From positions 1 through 64,000 of the forward strand of contig CABRNB010000001.1 of assembly GCA_902472225.1 (NCBI GenBank): DNA of 64,000 nt, written 5' to 3'. The number at the start of each line of letters is the position of its first letter. The first letter of the stretch is position 1. Shown one piece after another: positions 1 through 9,209 of the stretch. This stretch comes from Caccousia sp900752115. Lineage in GTDB: Bacteria; Bacillota; Clostridia; Oscillospirales; Acutalibacteraceae. The notes beneath the pieces are model-generated. The model was not told the origin of the DNA. It was given only the letters and a program-made list of their open reading frames with translations, and ran no database searches. The position numbers and the translations under genes are program-made.

Positions 1-1
1 T

Positions 2-1063
2 CTGATTACGCTCGGACTGACTCTTATTATCAGCACAGCCGCCGTTGTATTTGCCGATCCTATCATGAGACTGGCCGGAACGGCGGAGGATACGCACGAG
101 GATGCTGTGGCTTATTTCCGCATCATTACCGGCGGTATGGTGTTCAATACGCTGACCATGGTCATCAACGCTGCACAGCGGGGTGCGGGCAATACGCGGA
201 TTGCGATGAAAACAAACATCGTCGCAAACGCCGTCAATATTTGCTTCAACTATCTTTTGATTGGCGGAAATCTGGGCTTTCCGAAGCTTGGTATCCGCGG
301 AGCCGCCATTGCCACTGTGCTCGGTACTGTGGTGGCCTGCGGCATGAGCATCCGCTCGACGCTCCATCGCGATCGCTTTATCAGCCTTCGCGGACATATC
401 CGTGTGTCCTTTGACCGGGAAACCATGCGCGCCATTGCAAACATTGGCTCGAGCACGCTCGCAGAGCAGCTGTTTCTGCGTATCGGGTTCCTGACGTACA
501 GCATTATCGTCGCCAATCTGGGAACCACAGCGTTTGCAGCGCATCAGGTGGGCATGAACATCATGAGTATTTCGTTTTCGTTTGGCGACGGCCTTTCGGT
601 TGCTTCGGTGGCTCTTGTCGGACGGAGCCTCGGTGAGCAGAGACGTGATTTGGCCAGAATTTACGGGGGAATCTGCCAAAAGGTGGGGATTTTCTTTTCG
701 ACCGTTCTCGCTGTTATTTATCTTTTGTTCAGCCGTCCGATTTTCCTTCTGTTTTCAAGCGAAACCGATATTCTCAGCTACGGCGACATGATTATGCGGC
801 TGATGGTTGTCGTCGTGTTCCTGCAGATTTCTCAGGTGGTTTTTACCGGCTGCCTGCGCGGCGCGGGAGATGCCCGGTATACGGCGCTTGTCTCCCTGAT
901 CAGCGTGGCCTTTGTGCGTCCGTTCAGCGGATGGCTTCTGTGCTATCCGATTGGCCTTGGATTACTCGGCGCATGGCTGGGCCTTGCCATGGACCAATTG
1001 GTGCGTTTCCTGATGACGTATGTCCGTTTCAAAAAGGGAAAGTGGGTCAACCTGAAAATTTGA
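2..1063 (+). CDS. MATE family efflux transporter (5' partial)
   Basis: The reading frame is open from the left edge of the window, so the start lies outside; 353 residues are present where the family usually has about 440-460. The protein is a chain of hydrophobic segments. It carries the MATE-like repeat pattern in which polar residues near NxAQRGAGNTR (early in the fragment) recur in the second half as CLRGAGDARYT, as expected of the two pseudo-symmetric bundles. MATE proteins export drugs or metabolites in exchange for Na+ or H+ at the cytoplasmic membrane; the substrate cannot be told from the sequence. A gap of about 120 bases separates it from the PTS gene. Confidence 0.9.
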   Translation: MITLGLTLIISTAAVVFADPIMRLAGTAEDTHEDAVAYFRIITGGMVFNTLTMVINAAQRGAGNTRIAMKTNIVANAVNICFNYLLIGGNLGFPKLGIRGAAIATVLGTVVACGMSIRSTLHRDRFISLRGHIRVSFDRETMRAIANIGSSTLAEQLFLRIGFLTYSIIVANLGTTAFAAHQVGMNIMSISFSFGDGLSVASVALVGRSLGEQRRDLARIYGGICQKVGIFFSTVLAVIYLLFSRPIFLLFSSETDILSYGDMIMRLMVVVVFLQISQVVFTGCLRGAGDARYTALVSLISVAFVRPFSGWLLCYPIGLGLLGAWLGLAMDQLVRFLMTYVRFKKGKWVNLKI

Positions 1064-1183
1064 CGCACAGGCTGCGGCGACGTGTTTCGCAGTGGCTGTT
1101 TTACAGCATTTTTCGCAAACATATGGCGGCTATGGGATTGCGGCGCCCTTGCTGCGTGAATTGAGGGAAAGGGGGAGACAGAG

Positions 1184-3079
1184 TTGCAGCTGCTGGATCT
1201 TTTGCGGGAGGATTTTATTCTTTTGAATCAGCGTCCCTCCACGAAGCGCGAGGCGCTTCTGCTGCTGACGCAGGCGCTTGAGCGCGGAGGCGTGCTGGAA
1301 GATTCCATGGAGTTTTTTCGATGCGTTTGGCAAAGAGAGCAGGAGGGAACCACCGGCGTTGGGGAAGGTGTGGCCATTCCCCACGCGCGATCGGCGGCTG
1401 TGCGGGGACCTGCCGTGGCGGCTATGACCATCCCGGAAGGCGTTGATTTTGAGTCGCTCGACGGGCAGCCCGTTCATCTGATTTTCCTCATTGCCACCCC
1501 GCCGGAAAAGGGATCGGGAACGCATTTGGAAGTGCTCAGCAGTCTGGCCGCATTGCTGCTGGAGGATTCTTTCCGGGAAGCGCTGGAACGAGCGGGTTCC
1601 ACGGAGGCGTTTCGTTATGCCGTGGAGCAGGCGGAACACCGTCGTGACGCTGGACAGCGCAGGGACGACGGTCCGCCTCGTGTCCTGGCGGTTACGGCAT
1701 GTCCGACCGGAATTGCGCATACCTACATGGCAGCCGAGCAGCTCGAAAAGGCTGCCGCCCGTCTCGGGATTCCTGTGAAGGTGGAGACCAACGGAGCAGC
1801 CGGTCTGCGAAACGCCCTCACGGATGAGGAGATTCGCCGCTGTGACGGAATCATTGTGGCCGCGGATACCGCTGTGGATGTGGATCGTTTTCGCGGCAGG
1901 CCGGTGCTCTTTGTCCCCGTCAGCGAAGCTATCCGGCGGCCGGCCAAGCTTCTGCAGCTTGCCGTTTCAGGCGAGGTGCAGAACTATGAGGGAGGGGCCT
2001 CTTTCCGCCAGCACAGCGTAAAGCGGATTGCGCATACGGTTTACAGCCATATGATGAACGGCGTTTCCCATATGCTGCCGTTTGTGATTGGCGGTGGTCT
2101 GCTGATTGCTATGGCCTATCTTGTCGACTCCATTCTCGCGCCGGACGGTCCGGCTGCCACGTTCGGACAGAATTCCCCCGCCGCATACTTTCTCAAGAAA
2201 GAAGCGGGAGGCGTGGCGTTTGGTTTTATGCTTCCCGTCTTTTCCGGCTATATCGCGAAAAGCATTGCTGACCGTCCCGGTCTGATGGTAGGCTTTGTCG
2301 CGGGGGCTTTGGCCGGAAGCGGGGGAGGCGGTTTCCTCGGCGCGCTGTTTGCGGGATTTCTGGCGGGCTATGTGATGCAGCTGGTGAAATGGCTTCTGCG
2401 CTTTCTGCCTTCCGAGATGGAGGGCGCCAAGCCGGTTTTGTTTTATCCGGTGATTGGACTTCTGGCTGTTTCCGCGCTGACGCTTCTGGTTTTGGATCCG
2501 CCGATTTCCCATGTAAACGCTGCGCTGTCAAGCTGGCTGTCTTCGCTGGACTCCATTGGGACGGTCGCTTTGGGGGTTCTGCTCGCCGCGATGATGAGCG
2601 TCGATATGGGAGGTCCTGTCAACAAGGCGGCGTATGTCTTTGCCACCGCTTCACTGGTGGATGCGGCCGGCGCGCCCGTCTCCTCTCCGCTGATGGCCTC
2701 CGTTATGCTGGGCGGTATGGTGCCGCCGCTTGCCATTGCGCTCGCAACGCTGCTGTTCCGTTCCCGGTTTACCGTGCGGCAGCGGCAGACGGGGATGATG
2801 AATTTCGTCATGGGCCTGTCGTTTATTACGGAAGGGGCCATTCCCTTTGTCGCCTCCGATTTGCGTGTTCTTCCCGCCTGTATGATTGGTTCCGCGGTGG
2901 CCGGCGGCATTTCTGCCGGGTTCCGGTGTACCCTGCAGGCTCCGCACGGAGGAATTTTCGTTTTTGCGCTTGTGCCGAACTGGCCGATGTACCTTTTGGC
3001 ACTGGCTGCCGGTACGCTGGTATCCGCTTTGATCATTGGTTTTATGCGCCGTCCCAATCAGGGAAAAGAGGGAATTTGA
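1184..3079 (+). CDS. fruA: PTS fructose transporter subunit IIABC
   Basis: This single 631-residue polypeptide combines the three PTS modules. Residues about 1-150 are a fructose-type IIA domain, with the phosphorylated His in AIPHARS. Residues about 165-265 are IIB, with the cysteine in VTACPTGIAHTYMA. Residues about 285-625 are the hydrophobic IIC channel. It imports fructose (or a related hexose) at the membrane and delivers it phosphorylated. The TTG start at 1184 follows a GAAAGGGGGAGA ribosome site. No fruK (1-phosphofructokinase) or DeoR-type regulator flanks it, which is unusual because these are normally in the same operon. It ends before a convergent terminator at about 3220-3267. 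Confidence 0.93.
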   Translation: MQLLDLLREDFILLNQRPSTKREALLLLTQALERGGVLEDSMEFFRCVWQREQEGTTGVGEGVAIPHARSAAVRGPAVAAMTIPEGVDFESLDGQPVHLIFLIATPPEKGSGTHLEVLSSLAALLLEDSFREALERAGSTEAFRYAVEQAEHRRDAGQRRDDGPPRVLAVTACPTGIAHTYMAAEQLEKAAARLGIPVKVETNGAAGLRNALTDEEIRRCDGIIVAADTAVDVDRFRGRPVLFVPVSEAIRRPAKLLQLAVSGEVQNYEGGASFRQHSVKRIAHTVYSHMMNGVSHMLPFVIGGGLLIAMAYLVDSILAPDGPAATFGQNSPAAYFLKKEAGGVAFGFMLPVFSGYIAKSIADRPGLMVGFVAGALAGSGGGGFLGALFAGFLAGYVMQLVKWLLRFLPSEMEGAKPVLFYPVIGLLAVSALTLLVLDPPISHVNAALSSWLSSLDSIGTVALGVLLAAMMSVDMGGPVNKAAYVFATASLVDAAGAPVSSPLMASVMLGGMVPPLAIALATLLFRSRFTVRQRQTGMMNFVMGLSFITEGAIPFVASDLRVLPACMIGSAVAGGISAGFRCTLQAPHGGIFVFALVPNWPMYLLALAAGTLVSALIIGFMRRPNQGKEGI

Positions 3080-3217
3080 CAGCCTTTCCCGGCGATTCGG
3101 AGATTTTCGCTCGGCATGTTTGGTTCCATAAAAAAGGCGGGAGCGGGCTTTCGCGGCATGGATCCGCCGTATGGGAGAAAACAGGGGCTTGCAGGACGAC
3201 ACAACAACAGAGATACC

Positions 3218-3267
3218 AAAAGGCTCCCTTCCGCGCCGTAAGAACGGACTGCGGAGGGAGCCTTTTT
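3218..3267. terminator. Bidirectional terminator between fruA and nitroreductase
   Basis: An inverted repeat AAAAGGCTCCCTTCCGC / GCGGAGGGAGCCTTTTT has A and T tracts on both sides, so it can stop transcription from both convergent genes. Confidence 0.85.
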
Positions 3268-3279
3268 GCCGGCGGGGAA

Positions 3280-3783
3280 TTAGTCTGTCAGATACACTGT
3301 GAGCTCTTCAAGGGTCTTGCGGGGGCGCGCGGCAGGAGATTCCGCCGGATAACCGAGGGGCGAAACAGCCACGGGCGTCCAGTCCTCCGGCAGCGCGAGG
3401 GCAGTCTTGACGGCGGAGGCGCTGAACGCGCCGAGCCAGCACATGCCCAATCCCTGCTCCTGCGCTTCCAGAAGCATAAAGCTCAGAGCAATGGAGCAGT
3501 CCACGGTGGCGCTCGGCTGGCCGCAGCCCATCATATGATTTTCCGTCGCACACACAACGATCGCAGTGCCGGCCTCCTGTACCATCTGCTGGCCGTTGCA
3601 CGCCTGTGCGAGAGAGGCAAGCCGCGAGCCGCGCACGACGACGAATTTCCACTCCTGCATGTTGCGCGCAGAGGGAGCGAGGCGTCCGGCCTCCAGCACA
3701 CGGGTAAGTTTTTCTTCCTCCACGGAACGGCCGTCGTATTTGCGAATGCTGCGGCGGCTCTTCATCAGGTCCAATACATCCAT
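3280..3783 (-). CDS. Nitroreductase family protein
   Basis: This 167-residue protein begins MDVLDLMKSRRSIRKYDGR, the typical FMN-contacting N-terminus of small nitroreductases (RRSIRxY), and has APSARNMQEW about 35 residues in and a GLGMCWLG segment near 115. Such enzymes are dimeric FMN flavoproteins that use NAD(P)H to reduce nitro groups, quinones or other acceptors in the cytoplasm; the substrate is unknown here. The start at 3783 has an AAGGAG site about 9 bases upstream. It is a single gene that diverges from the esterase gene. Confidence 0.9.
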   Translation of the reverse strand: MDVLDLMKSRRSIRKYDGRSVEEEKLTRVLEAGRLAPSARNMQEWKFVVVRGSRLASLAQACNGQQMVQEAGTAIVVCATENHMMGCGQPSATVDCSIALSFMLLEAQEQGLGMCWLGAFSASAVKTALALPEDWTPVAVSPLGYPAESPAARPRKTLEELTVYLTD

Positions 3784-4112
3784 TTAAAAAGACAACTCCT
3801 TTCACAGAGACTGCCGCGGAGAATACCGCAGCCTTTTTTTCATCATAGCACAATCGACCTGCCGGATCCAGAAAAGCGCGGCGGTTTTGAGAAAAAAAGG
3901 GTGACTTCACTGTCCTGCCGTGCTAAAATAAAGGCAGTTCCGCTCCCCTCTTGCCTCTGATGAGCAGGGGGCGGCGGGAAATTCCAAAAGTCATTCCTTT
4001 CCCGGCAAAGAAAGAAAATCGCGCTTTCCGGGAAGCGGGTGAGCCGTTCGGCTGTGCCTGCGTCCTGTTGGGAAGCTGGGCCGGGGAAGACCAGGAGGAG
4101 TGAAGAGAAAAG
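3784..4112. other. Divergent intergenic region, nitroreductase / esterase
   Basis: This 329-base gap holds the start regions of two divergent genes. A TATGAT box on the minus strand (3842-3847) may serve the nitroreductase, although its -35 (TGGATC at 3865-3870) is poor. A TAAAAT box near 3920 may serve the plus-strand esterase. I see no convincing operator, RNA gene or ORF. Confidence 0.4.
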
Positions 4113-4907
4113 ATGAAAATGATCCGCGAAAGTATTCTGAACGGCAGTGCAGTTCTTGTGGGTTATCTGCACGAGCCGTCTCCCGAAATTCCCAATCGTA
4201 CCCGCCGTCCCGCCGTTCTGATTTGCCCCGGCGGCGCGTATGAGTTCCGATCCGACCGGGAAGCCGATCCGCCGGCCTTTTCCTTTCTGAATCGCGGTTA
4301 TCAGGCGTTTGTGCTGGAATATACGACGGGCAGGGGAAAAGCCTGCGGAATGACGCCGCTGCGTGAGCTCTCTGCCGCCGTTACGCTGATGCGCGAAAAG
4401 GCGGACGAGTGGCACCTGATACCCGATCAGATTGCCGTGATGGGATTCTCAGCAGGCGGTCACCTGGCGGCGAGTCTGGGCGTGCTGTGGGATCATCCGT
4501 CACTCGGATGTCCGAACGGCGAGAATCGTCCCAATGCTCTGATTTTGTGCTATCCTGTGATTACCTCCGGCGAGTTTGCACACCGCCAGTCTCTGGAAAA
4601 TGTTTCCGGAGAAGAGGATCCCGCCAAGCAGACCTTCTGGTCGCTTGAGACGCACGTCAGCGATCGCACGCCTCCGGCTTTCCTGTGGCACACGTATGAG
4701 GACGATGCCGTGCCGGTGGAAAATTCGCTGCTGTTTGTCTCGGCGCTGCGGCGTGCGGGGGTACCGTGTGAATTTCACCTGTTTGAGAAAGGCGTGCACG
4801 GTCTTTCACTGTGCAACGCCGAGGTGGCGACTCCCATGCCGCCCACCGCGCCGTGGATGGGGCTGTGCCTGACCTGGCTGAGCAACCGTTTTTCGTTCGA
4901 GGAATAA
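4113..4907 (+). CDS. Alpha/beta hydrolase (acetyl esterase/lipase-like)
   Basis: A 264-residue alpha/beta-hydrolase. The oxyanion region is CPGGAYEFRS (a variant of the HGG motif), the nucleophile is Ser in GFSAGGH (about residue 113), and the acid and base are probably the Asp in EDDAVPVENS and the His in KGVHGLSL. This layout is that of intracellular carbohydrate (acetyl-xylan type) esterases of gut Firmicutes; there is no signal peptide. Substrate assignment is inference. The AGGAGGAG site lies about 14 bases before the ATG. The HAD gene follows after 76 bases and is probably in the same transcript. Confidence 0.85.
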   Translation: MKMIRESILNGSAVLVGYLHEPSPEIPNRTRRPAVLICPGGAYEFRSDREADPPAFSFLNRGYQAFVLEYTTGRGKACGMTPLRELSAAVTLMREKADEWHLIPDQIAVMGFSAGGHLAASLGVLWDHPSLGCPNGENRPNALILCYPVITSGEFAHRQSLENVSGEEDPAKQTFWSLETHVSDRTPPAFLWHTYEDDAVPVENSLLFVSALRRAGVPCEFHLFEKGVHGLSLCNAEVATPMPPTAPWMGLCLTWLSNRFSFEE

Positions 4908-4983
4908 GCACAAGTGGTGTGTGTCCGGCAGGCCGGCGCCTGCGCCATTCGGACAGGCGCGTGGAAAGAGGAGGAATGCTATC

Positions 4984-5589
4984 GTGATTCGGAATGTTGT
5001 GTTTGATATGGGAGGCGTTTTGCTGGCGTATGAGCCGTGGGCCTTTGTGCAGCGGGAGATTGCCGATCCGGAGGATGCGCGGAAAATTTTTGACGCATGC
5101 TTCGGCGGACCGGAATGGCAGGCGCTCGACGCAGGCGCCATTTCCGAGGAGGAGGCGCTTGCCTCCATGCAGGAGAAGGTGGAACCGGAGCTGCGCGGCA
5201 AGCTGGCAAGGCTGTTTGAAACGTGGCCGGACTGCATGTCGCCGATTTCCGGTATGGAAGAGCTTGTCAGAACGCTGCAGGAAAAAGGGATCCGGTGCCT
5301 TGTCCTTTCCAATGCGAGTGTGCGTTTTCCTGTCTTGGTTGAACGCTTTTCCGTTCTGCGGCGGATTGACGAGCGTTTTGTCTCGGCATTTTACAAACTT
5401 GTTAAGCCCACGCGGGCGATCTATGAACGCTTTCTCGCGGAGTATTCCCTGAAAGCAGAGGAGTGCGTTTTCTTTGACGATCTGCAGGCTAACGTGGACG
5501 GAGCCGCAGCGTGCGGAATCCAGGCACACCGTTTCTGCGGTGTGGAAGACGCCGTACGTTTCCTGAACAGCGTCGGCGTTTCGGTGTAA
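4984..5589 (+). CDS. HAD-IA family hydrolase (YihX-like phosphatase)
   Basis: I chose the GTG at 4984, ten bases after AGGAGG, because the HAD motif I (VVFDMGGVLL) then starts at the usual distance from the N-terminus, giving 201 residues. Motif II is the Ser in LVLSNAS, the Lys of motif III lies in FYKLVKPTRAIY, and motif IV is the FFDDLQAN pair of aspartates. This is the arrangement of small sugar-phosphate phosphatases of the YihX type; the substrate is not predictable. In the open frame upstream (4921) there is no ribosome site and the extra residues look non-coding. Confidence 0.88.
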   Translation: MIRNVVFDMGGVLLAYEPWAFVQREIADPEDARKIFDACFGGPEWQALDAGAISEEEALASMQEKVEPELRGKLARLFETWPDCMSPISGMEELVRTLQEKGIRCLVLSNASVRFPVLVERFSVLRRIDERFVSAFYKLVKPTRAIYERFLAEYSLKAEECVFFDDLQANVDGAAACGIQAHRFCGVEDAVRFLNSVGVSV

Positions 5590-5809
5590 GGTGTTCTTTG
5601 GTATGCGCGGGGGCTTTGTCAATGAAAAGGTTGCCGGGTACAGAGGGACAATAGTGCACGAAGCGTTCGGAGTGCAGAAAACGGAAAATCTTTGAGTCTG
5701 CGGCGGTACGGTTTTCTCCTGAGTGAAGAGAAACTGTACCGCTGTTGTCGAATCGGCGGGTGGACGAACGGAAGTCGTCCGTATGAAAAGGAAATGGGAG
5801 GCAATGAGG

Positions 5810-6349
5810 ATGAAATACGATGCACAACAGATGAAAGAGCAGGCTGTTCTCGCCACGGCGGCGAAAATGTGTGCTGCAGCGCGTACCGCGCCGAAGGCAA
5901 AGGGGCTCGATCATATCGAGACGCTGGTCCTGACCGGAGCCGATAAGGATGCGCTGGCTGATAAGATGCACGAGGTTGCGACCCGCGAATTCGGCGACGC
6001 GCCCTCCACGTTTCACAGGGATGCGGAAAACCTGCGTGCGGCGGCGGCCGTAGTTCTGATTGGAATTCATCCCGCCCGCCGTGGACTGGCGTACTGTTCT
6101 CTGTGCGGTTTCGAGAGCTGCGCGGCCTGCGCGGAAGCCAAGGGCCGCTGCTGCTTTGATGGAATTGACCTGGGGATCGCCCTTGGATCCGCGGCCGCCG
6201 CGGCCGCGGATGAGCGTGTCGACAGCCGTATCATGTATACCGTGGGGAAGGCCGCGGAAGAGATGGGCTACGTGGAAGGCCCTGTGATCTGGCATGGAAT
6301 TCCTCTGAGCGTCACCGGGAAAAGCATTTTCTTCGACCGGAAAGCCTGA
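5810..6349 (+). CDS. Ferredoxin domain-containing protein (DUF2148)
   Basis: With the ATG at 5810 (GGGAGG eight bases upstream) the 179-residue product starts MKYDAQQMKEQAVL, like other DUF2148 proteins. A cysteine-rich segment near residues 95-115 (CSLCGFESCAACAEAKGRCC) probably binds an iron-sulfur cluster. The C-terminal half, GIALGSAAAAAAD, is strongly Ala-rich. The family is common in anaerobes and of unknown biochemical role. It is preceded by about 220 bases without a gene and followed by a strong terminator. Confidence 0.85.
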   Translation: MKYDAQQMKEQAVLATAAKMCAAARTAPKAKGLDHIETLVLTGADKDALADKMHEVATREFGDAPSTFHRDAENLRAAAAVVLIGIHPARRGLAYCSLCGFESCAACAEAKGRCCFDGIDLGIALGSAAAAAADERVDSRIMYTVGKAAEEMGYVEGPVIWHGIPLSVTGKSIFFDRKA

Positions 6350-6419
6350 CGGCTTGTTTCCTTGCGTCTTTTCCCAAAATTCATTTGAAAACAGCATCCG
6401 GATAAAATCCGGACAAGCA

Positions 6420-6456
6420 AAAACGGCTCCCGCTTTCGGCGGGAGCCGTTTTTCTC
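6420..6456. terminator. Bidirectional terminator
   Basis: AAAACGGCTCCCGC-TTTC-GGCGGGAGCCGTTTTT forms a perfect hairpin with A and T tracts between the convergent DUF2148 and glycerol-1-phosphate dehydrogenase genes. Confidence 0.92.
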
Positions 6457-6486
6457 ATAATGAAAATTCAGGTATCGAAAACACAT

Positions 6487-7773
6487 TTACGCGGAAAAAA
6501 TATCGCGCTCAAAGGTGAACATTTTAAGCAGGCGCATAAAGGTCAGACGCGCACGGACATAGGGGGAGAGGTGAGCTGTCGGAGCCTGCATGGACGCAGG
6601 CAGACCGATATCCGCAAGACTCTTGACGGCGCCGGCCTGCGTGAGCATGTCGATCAGCTTTTCCGGCGCGGGGATCTCATCGATGAAGCGCAGAATCTCG
6701 GGAAGAGCGGCGCGCAGGGCGTCCGGTTTCACGGCGGCCAGCGGGTTCGGTTCGTTTTCGTCCATGATTTCGGCGAACATGGCCTTGTCGGGGAAGGAAG
6801 CTTCCAGCAGAGGCATCTCTACATCCATGTGGTCCTTGATTGTGAAAGCGCCCTTACGGATTTCCTCCGCCGCGCGGTGATAAATGCCGGAGGAGAGAAC
6901 AAGGCCCACGGAAACCTTCTCACCGTGATAGTAGTCGACGTGATCGTTGATGACCTCCATCTCCCACAGATGGGACATGTGGTGCTCCGCGCCGGAGGCG
7001 GGACGGGAATTGCCGACCATCTGCATGGCAAGACCGGACAGAAGCAGCGCGTACATCAGCTGCTCGCAGGCCTCCTGTCCGCCGGCGCGGATCGCGTCAA
7101 GGCGCTCACAGACAACCTTCAGCGCATCATATTCCAGCTCGCAGACACGATCGCAGATGTATTCGCCCGTGACGGCATGCGAAATCTTCCAGTCGGCCAG
7201 CGCCGTATATTTGCCGAGCAGATCGGAGAAACCGGAGGCATTCAGACGGTGCGGAGCACGGGAGAAAATATCGCTGTCCGCCACCACAAGAATGGGCGCC
7301 ACAGCCGGGAACGTCTTTTTGCAGCCGTTCCACGTCATGGCTGCCACGGTGGAGACAAAGCCGTCCACGCTTGCCGCCGTCGGGACGGAGATGAACGGCA
7401 GGGAACGTTTGTGAGCGATGTAGCGCGTGGTGTCGTGAATGGTGCCGGAACCGACGGCCAGGAGGACGTCAGGGGAATGCGCCAGGGCGTCAAGCTGCTC
7501 TTCCGCCATCGCGACGGCGCGCTCGTTGGCATGCAGGTTCTCCGGATTCAGGACAATCAGCCCGCTGTCCGGAAGAAGCTCGCGCACCGCGCGTCCGGCG
7601 GCCTCAAAGGTATTGTCATCACAGAGAATGACGGGAGACGTGTAGGCGTACTGCGTCAGAAGGGACGGAAGACGGCGGATTGCGCCTGCTTCCACAAAGA
7701 TGTCTCTTACGGAAATGGCATGCGCGTGTCCGCACGCACACGGTTTGGCAAACTCGCTCACATCGATTTTCAT
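6487..7773 (-). CDS. sn-glycerol-1-phosphate dehydrogenase (AraM/EgsA family)
   Basis: The 428-residue protein belongs to the iron-alcohol-dehydrogenase superfamily branch that makes sn-glycerol-1-phosphate from dihydroxyacetone phosphate with NAD(P)H. Visible are the nucleotide-binding VGSGTIHDTTRYIA, the SVPTAASVDGFVS segment and metal-binding histidines in EHHMSHLWEM and YYHGEKVSVG. I prefer the ATG at 7773 to the GTG nine bases earlier, since GAGGAG is then eight bases upstream. Family members in Bacillus supply the precursor of heptaprenylglyceryl phosphate. Neither pcrB nor arabinose genes are nearby. It lies 83 bases after pheA and could be read from the aromatic operon. Confidence 0.88.
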   Translation of the reverse strand: MKIDVSEFAKPCACGHAHAISVRDIFVEAGAIRRLPSLLTQYAYTSPVILCDDNTFEAAGRAVRELLPDSGLIVLNPENLHANERAVAMAEEQLDALAHSPDVLLAVGSGTIHDTTRYIAHKRSLPFISVPTAASVDGFVSTVAAMTWNGCKKTFPAVAPILVVADSDIFSRAPHRLNASGFSDLLGKYTALADWKISHAVTGEYICDRVCELEYDALKVVCERLDAIRAGGQEACEQLMYALLLSGLAMQMVGNSRPASGAEHHMSHLWEMEVINDHVDYYHGEKVSVGLVLSSGIYHRAAEEIRKGAFTIKDHMDVEMPLLEASFPDKAMFAEIMDENEPNPLAAVKPDALRAALPEILRFIDEIPAPEKLIDMLTQAGAVKSLADIGLPASMQAPTAHLSPYVRARLTFMRLLKMFTFERDIFSA

Positions 7774-7856
7774 AATGCACACTCCTCATCTAAAACTTTC
7801 GAGTTACGGGAAAATGAAATCACAGCTGTTTCATTTCTGCTTTTGATTATAACATA

Positions 7857-8966
7857 TTATTCCCGTTCTGTATAGTTCCCGAGGAAAGAAAAACGAGGTA
7901 ATTCCACAGAAAGAGAGGCAAGAAGATCCAAAGTTCCGGGATCCCGGACAGAACCGGTGAAGTCAAGGTAGAAATCGTACTCAAATTTCCGGCCGAGAAT
8001 CGGACGACTTTCGATTTTCGTAAGATTTAGTCCCGCCTGCGCAAATCGCGAAAGCACGCCGTGCAGTGAACCGGTCTGATGGGGCAGGGAGAAGCACAGA
8101 CTAATCTTATTTGCGTCCGCGGGCAGGAAAAGCGTACGGCTGATCACGATAAACCGTGTGCAGTTGTTCTCCGTATTCTGAACGCCGCGCTCGAGAATTT
8201 CAAGGCCTGCGGAGGCGGCAGCCTCCTCGGAGCAGATGGCGGCGGCGTCAGGTTCCTTCGCAGCCGTGAAGGCTGCTTCTGAGGTGGTCTCGCACGGAAT
8301 GGGCTGAAGACCGAGAGCGGCAATCTTCTGAGAACACTGGGAGAGTGCCTGTGGGTGGGAATAAACGCGCACGGGTTTTGCGCCCGGGAGGGCGGCCAGA
8401 CAATGGTGAACGCCGAGCGTTGCCGCGCCGACGATGTAGAAGCGGTAGCGCAGGATGAGATCGTAGACCTCGCCGACGGACCCGGCGGAGGAATTCTCGA
8501 CCGGAAGCACACCGAACTCCGCGTCTCCGGCCTCGACCGCGTGGAAGATTTCGGCGAAGGAGTTGAAGGTGACAGGGGTGCAGTCAGGGAAGAGGGTGTG
8601 CGCCGCGGCGTGGGAGAACGATCCAGGCCTGCCGAAGGTTGCAATCTGCTGCGCCTTTTCCGGCGGCAGAGCGGCTTTGGACACAAGTTCGCGCAGCGGA
8701 GCGCCCGAGTCCAGCAGGGTATGCTGCAGACCGCGGCTGACCTCCATCAGCGTGGAATAGAGCACACGGGCCGCGCCGCCGTATTCCCCGGCGCGTTCCT
8801 GCACGCGGTCAAGGATCGCTTTTTCTCGTTCGGCGTTGAGCACCGGCAGGCCCGCCTCCTTTTTGACGGCGGCGACCTCGCGGGCGCAGTCCATCCGTGC
8901 CGCGAACAGCGGCAGCAGCTGGGAGTCAATCGCGTCTATGTTCTTGCGGATTTCTTCAAGCGTCAT
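7857..8966 (-). CDS. pheA: Bifunctional chorismate mutase / prephenate dehydratase
   Basis: A 369-residue P-protein: residues 1-90 are an AroQ chorismate mutase helix bundle (MTLEEIRKNIDAIDSQLL, then AREVAAVKKE), about 110-290 the prephenate dehydratase domain (FGRPGSFSHAAAH, LPVENSSAGSVGEVYDL, NCTRFIVIS), and 295-369 an ACT domain (HQTGSLHGVLSRFAQAGLNLTKIESRP) that binds Phe for feedback inhibition. The reaction takes chorismate to phenylpyruvate. The start at 8966 has GAGAGGAAG upstream; the open frame before it is not conserved. It lies 243 bases downstream of aroC, beyond a GC-rich inverted repeat, as the last aromatic gene of the run. Confidence 0.95.
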   Translation of the reverse strand: MTLEEIRKNIDAIDSQLLPLFAARMDCAREVAAVKKEAGLPVLNAEREKAILDRVQERAGEYGGAARVLYSTLMEVSRGLQHTLLDSGAPLRELVSKAALPPEKAQQIATFGRPGSFSHAAAHTLFPDCTPVTFNSFAEIFHAVEAGDAEFGVLPVENSSAGSVGEVYDLILRYRFYIVGAATLGVHHCLAALPGAKPVRVYSHPQALSQCSQKIAALGLQPIPCETTSEAAFTAAKEPDAAAICSEEAAASAGLEILERGVQNTENNCTRFIVISRTLFLPADANKISLCFSLPHQTGSLHGVLSRFAQAGLNLTKIESRPILGRKFEYDFYLDFTGSVRDPGTLDLLASLSVELPRFSFLGNYTERE

Positions 8967-9165
8967 GGTTGCGCTTCCTCTCTGTATCGAATTTCTGCGC
9001 CGCCGCGGGCTGTGCCCGGCTGCGCGGCGCGCGGGAGCGGTCTTTCTTCCCCGGCTTTCGCGGGGAGGAACCCTTTGTTTACCCAAGCTGCCTGCGGCAG
9101 GCCGGCGGTTCACTTTCCGAGCGGCTTTCGGGCGGCTTTCGGGGCGGGAAACAGAGCACGGCAAA

Positions 9166-9199
9166 CGCCCGGCAGGAGACGGGCTCTGCCGGGCGTGAC
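9166..9199 (-). terminator. Intra-operon hairpin between aroC and pheA
   Basis: A perfect 10-base inverted repeat CGCCCGGCAG / CTGCCGGGCG with a 10-base loop lies in the 243-base gap between aroC and pheA. It is followed on the minus strand by only TTT, so it may be a partial terminator or an mRNA-stabilising structure that lowers pheA expression relative to aroC. Confidence 0.5.
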
Positions 9200-9209
9200 G
9201 ATTGCTGGT

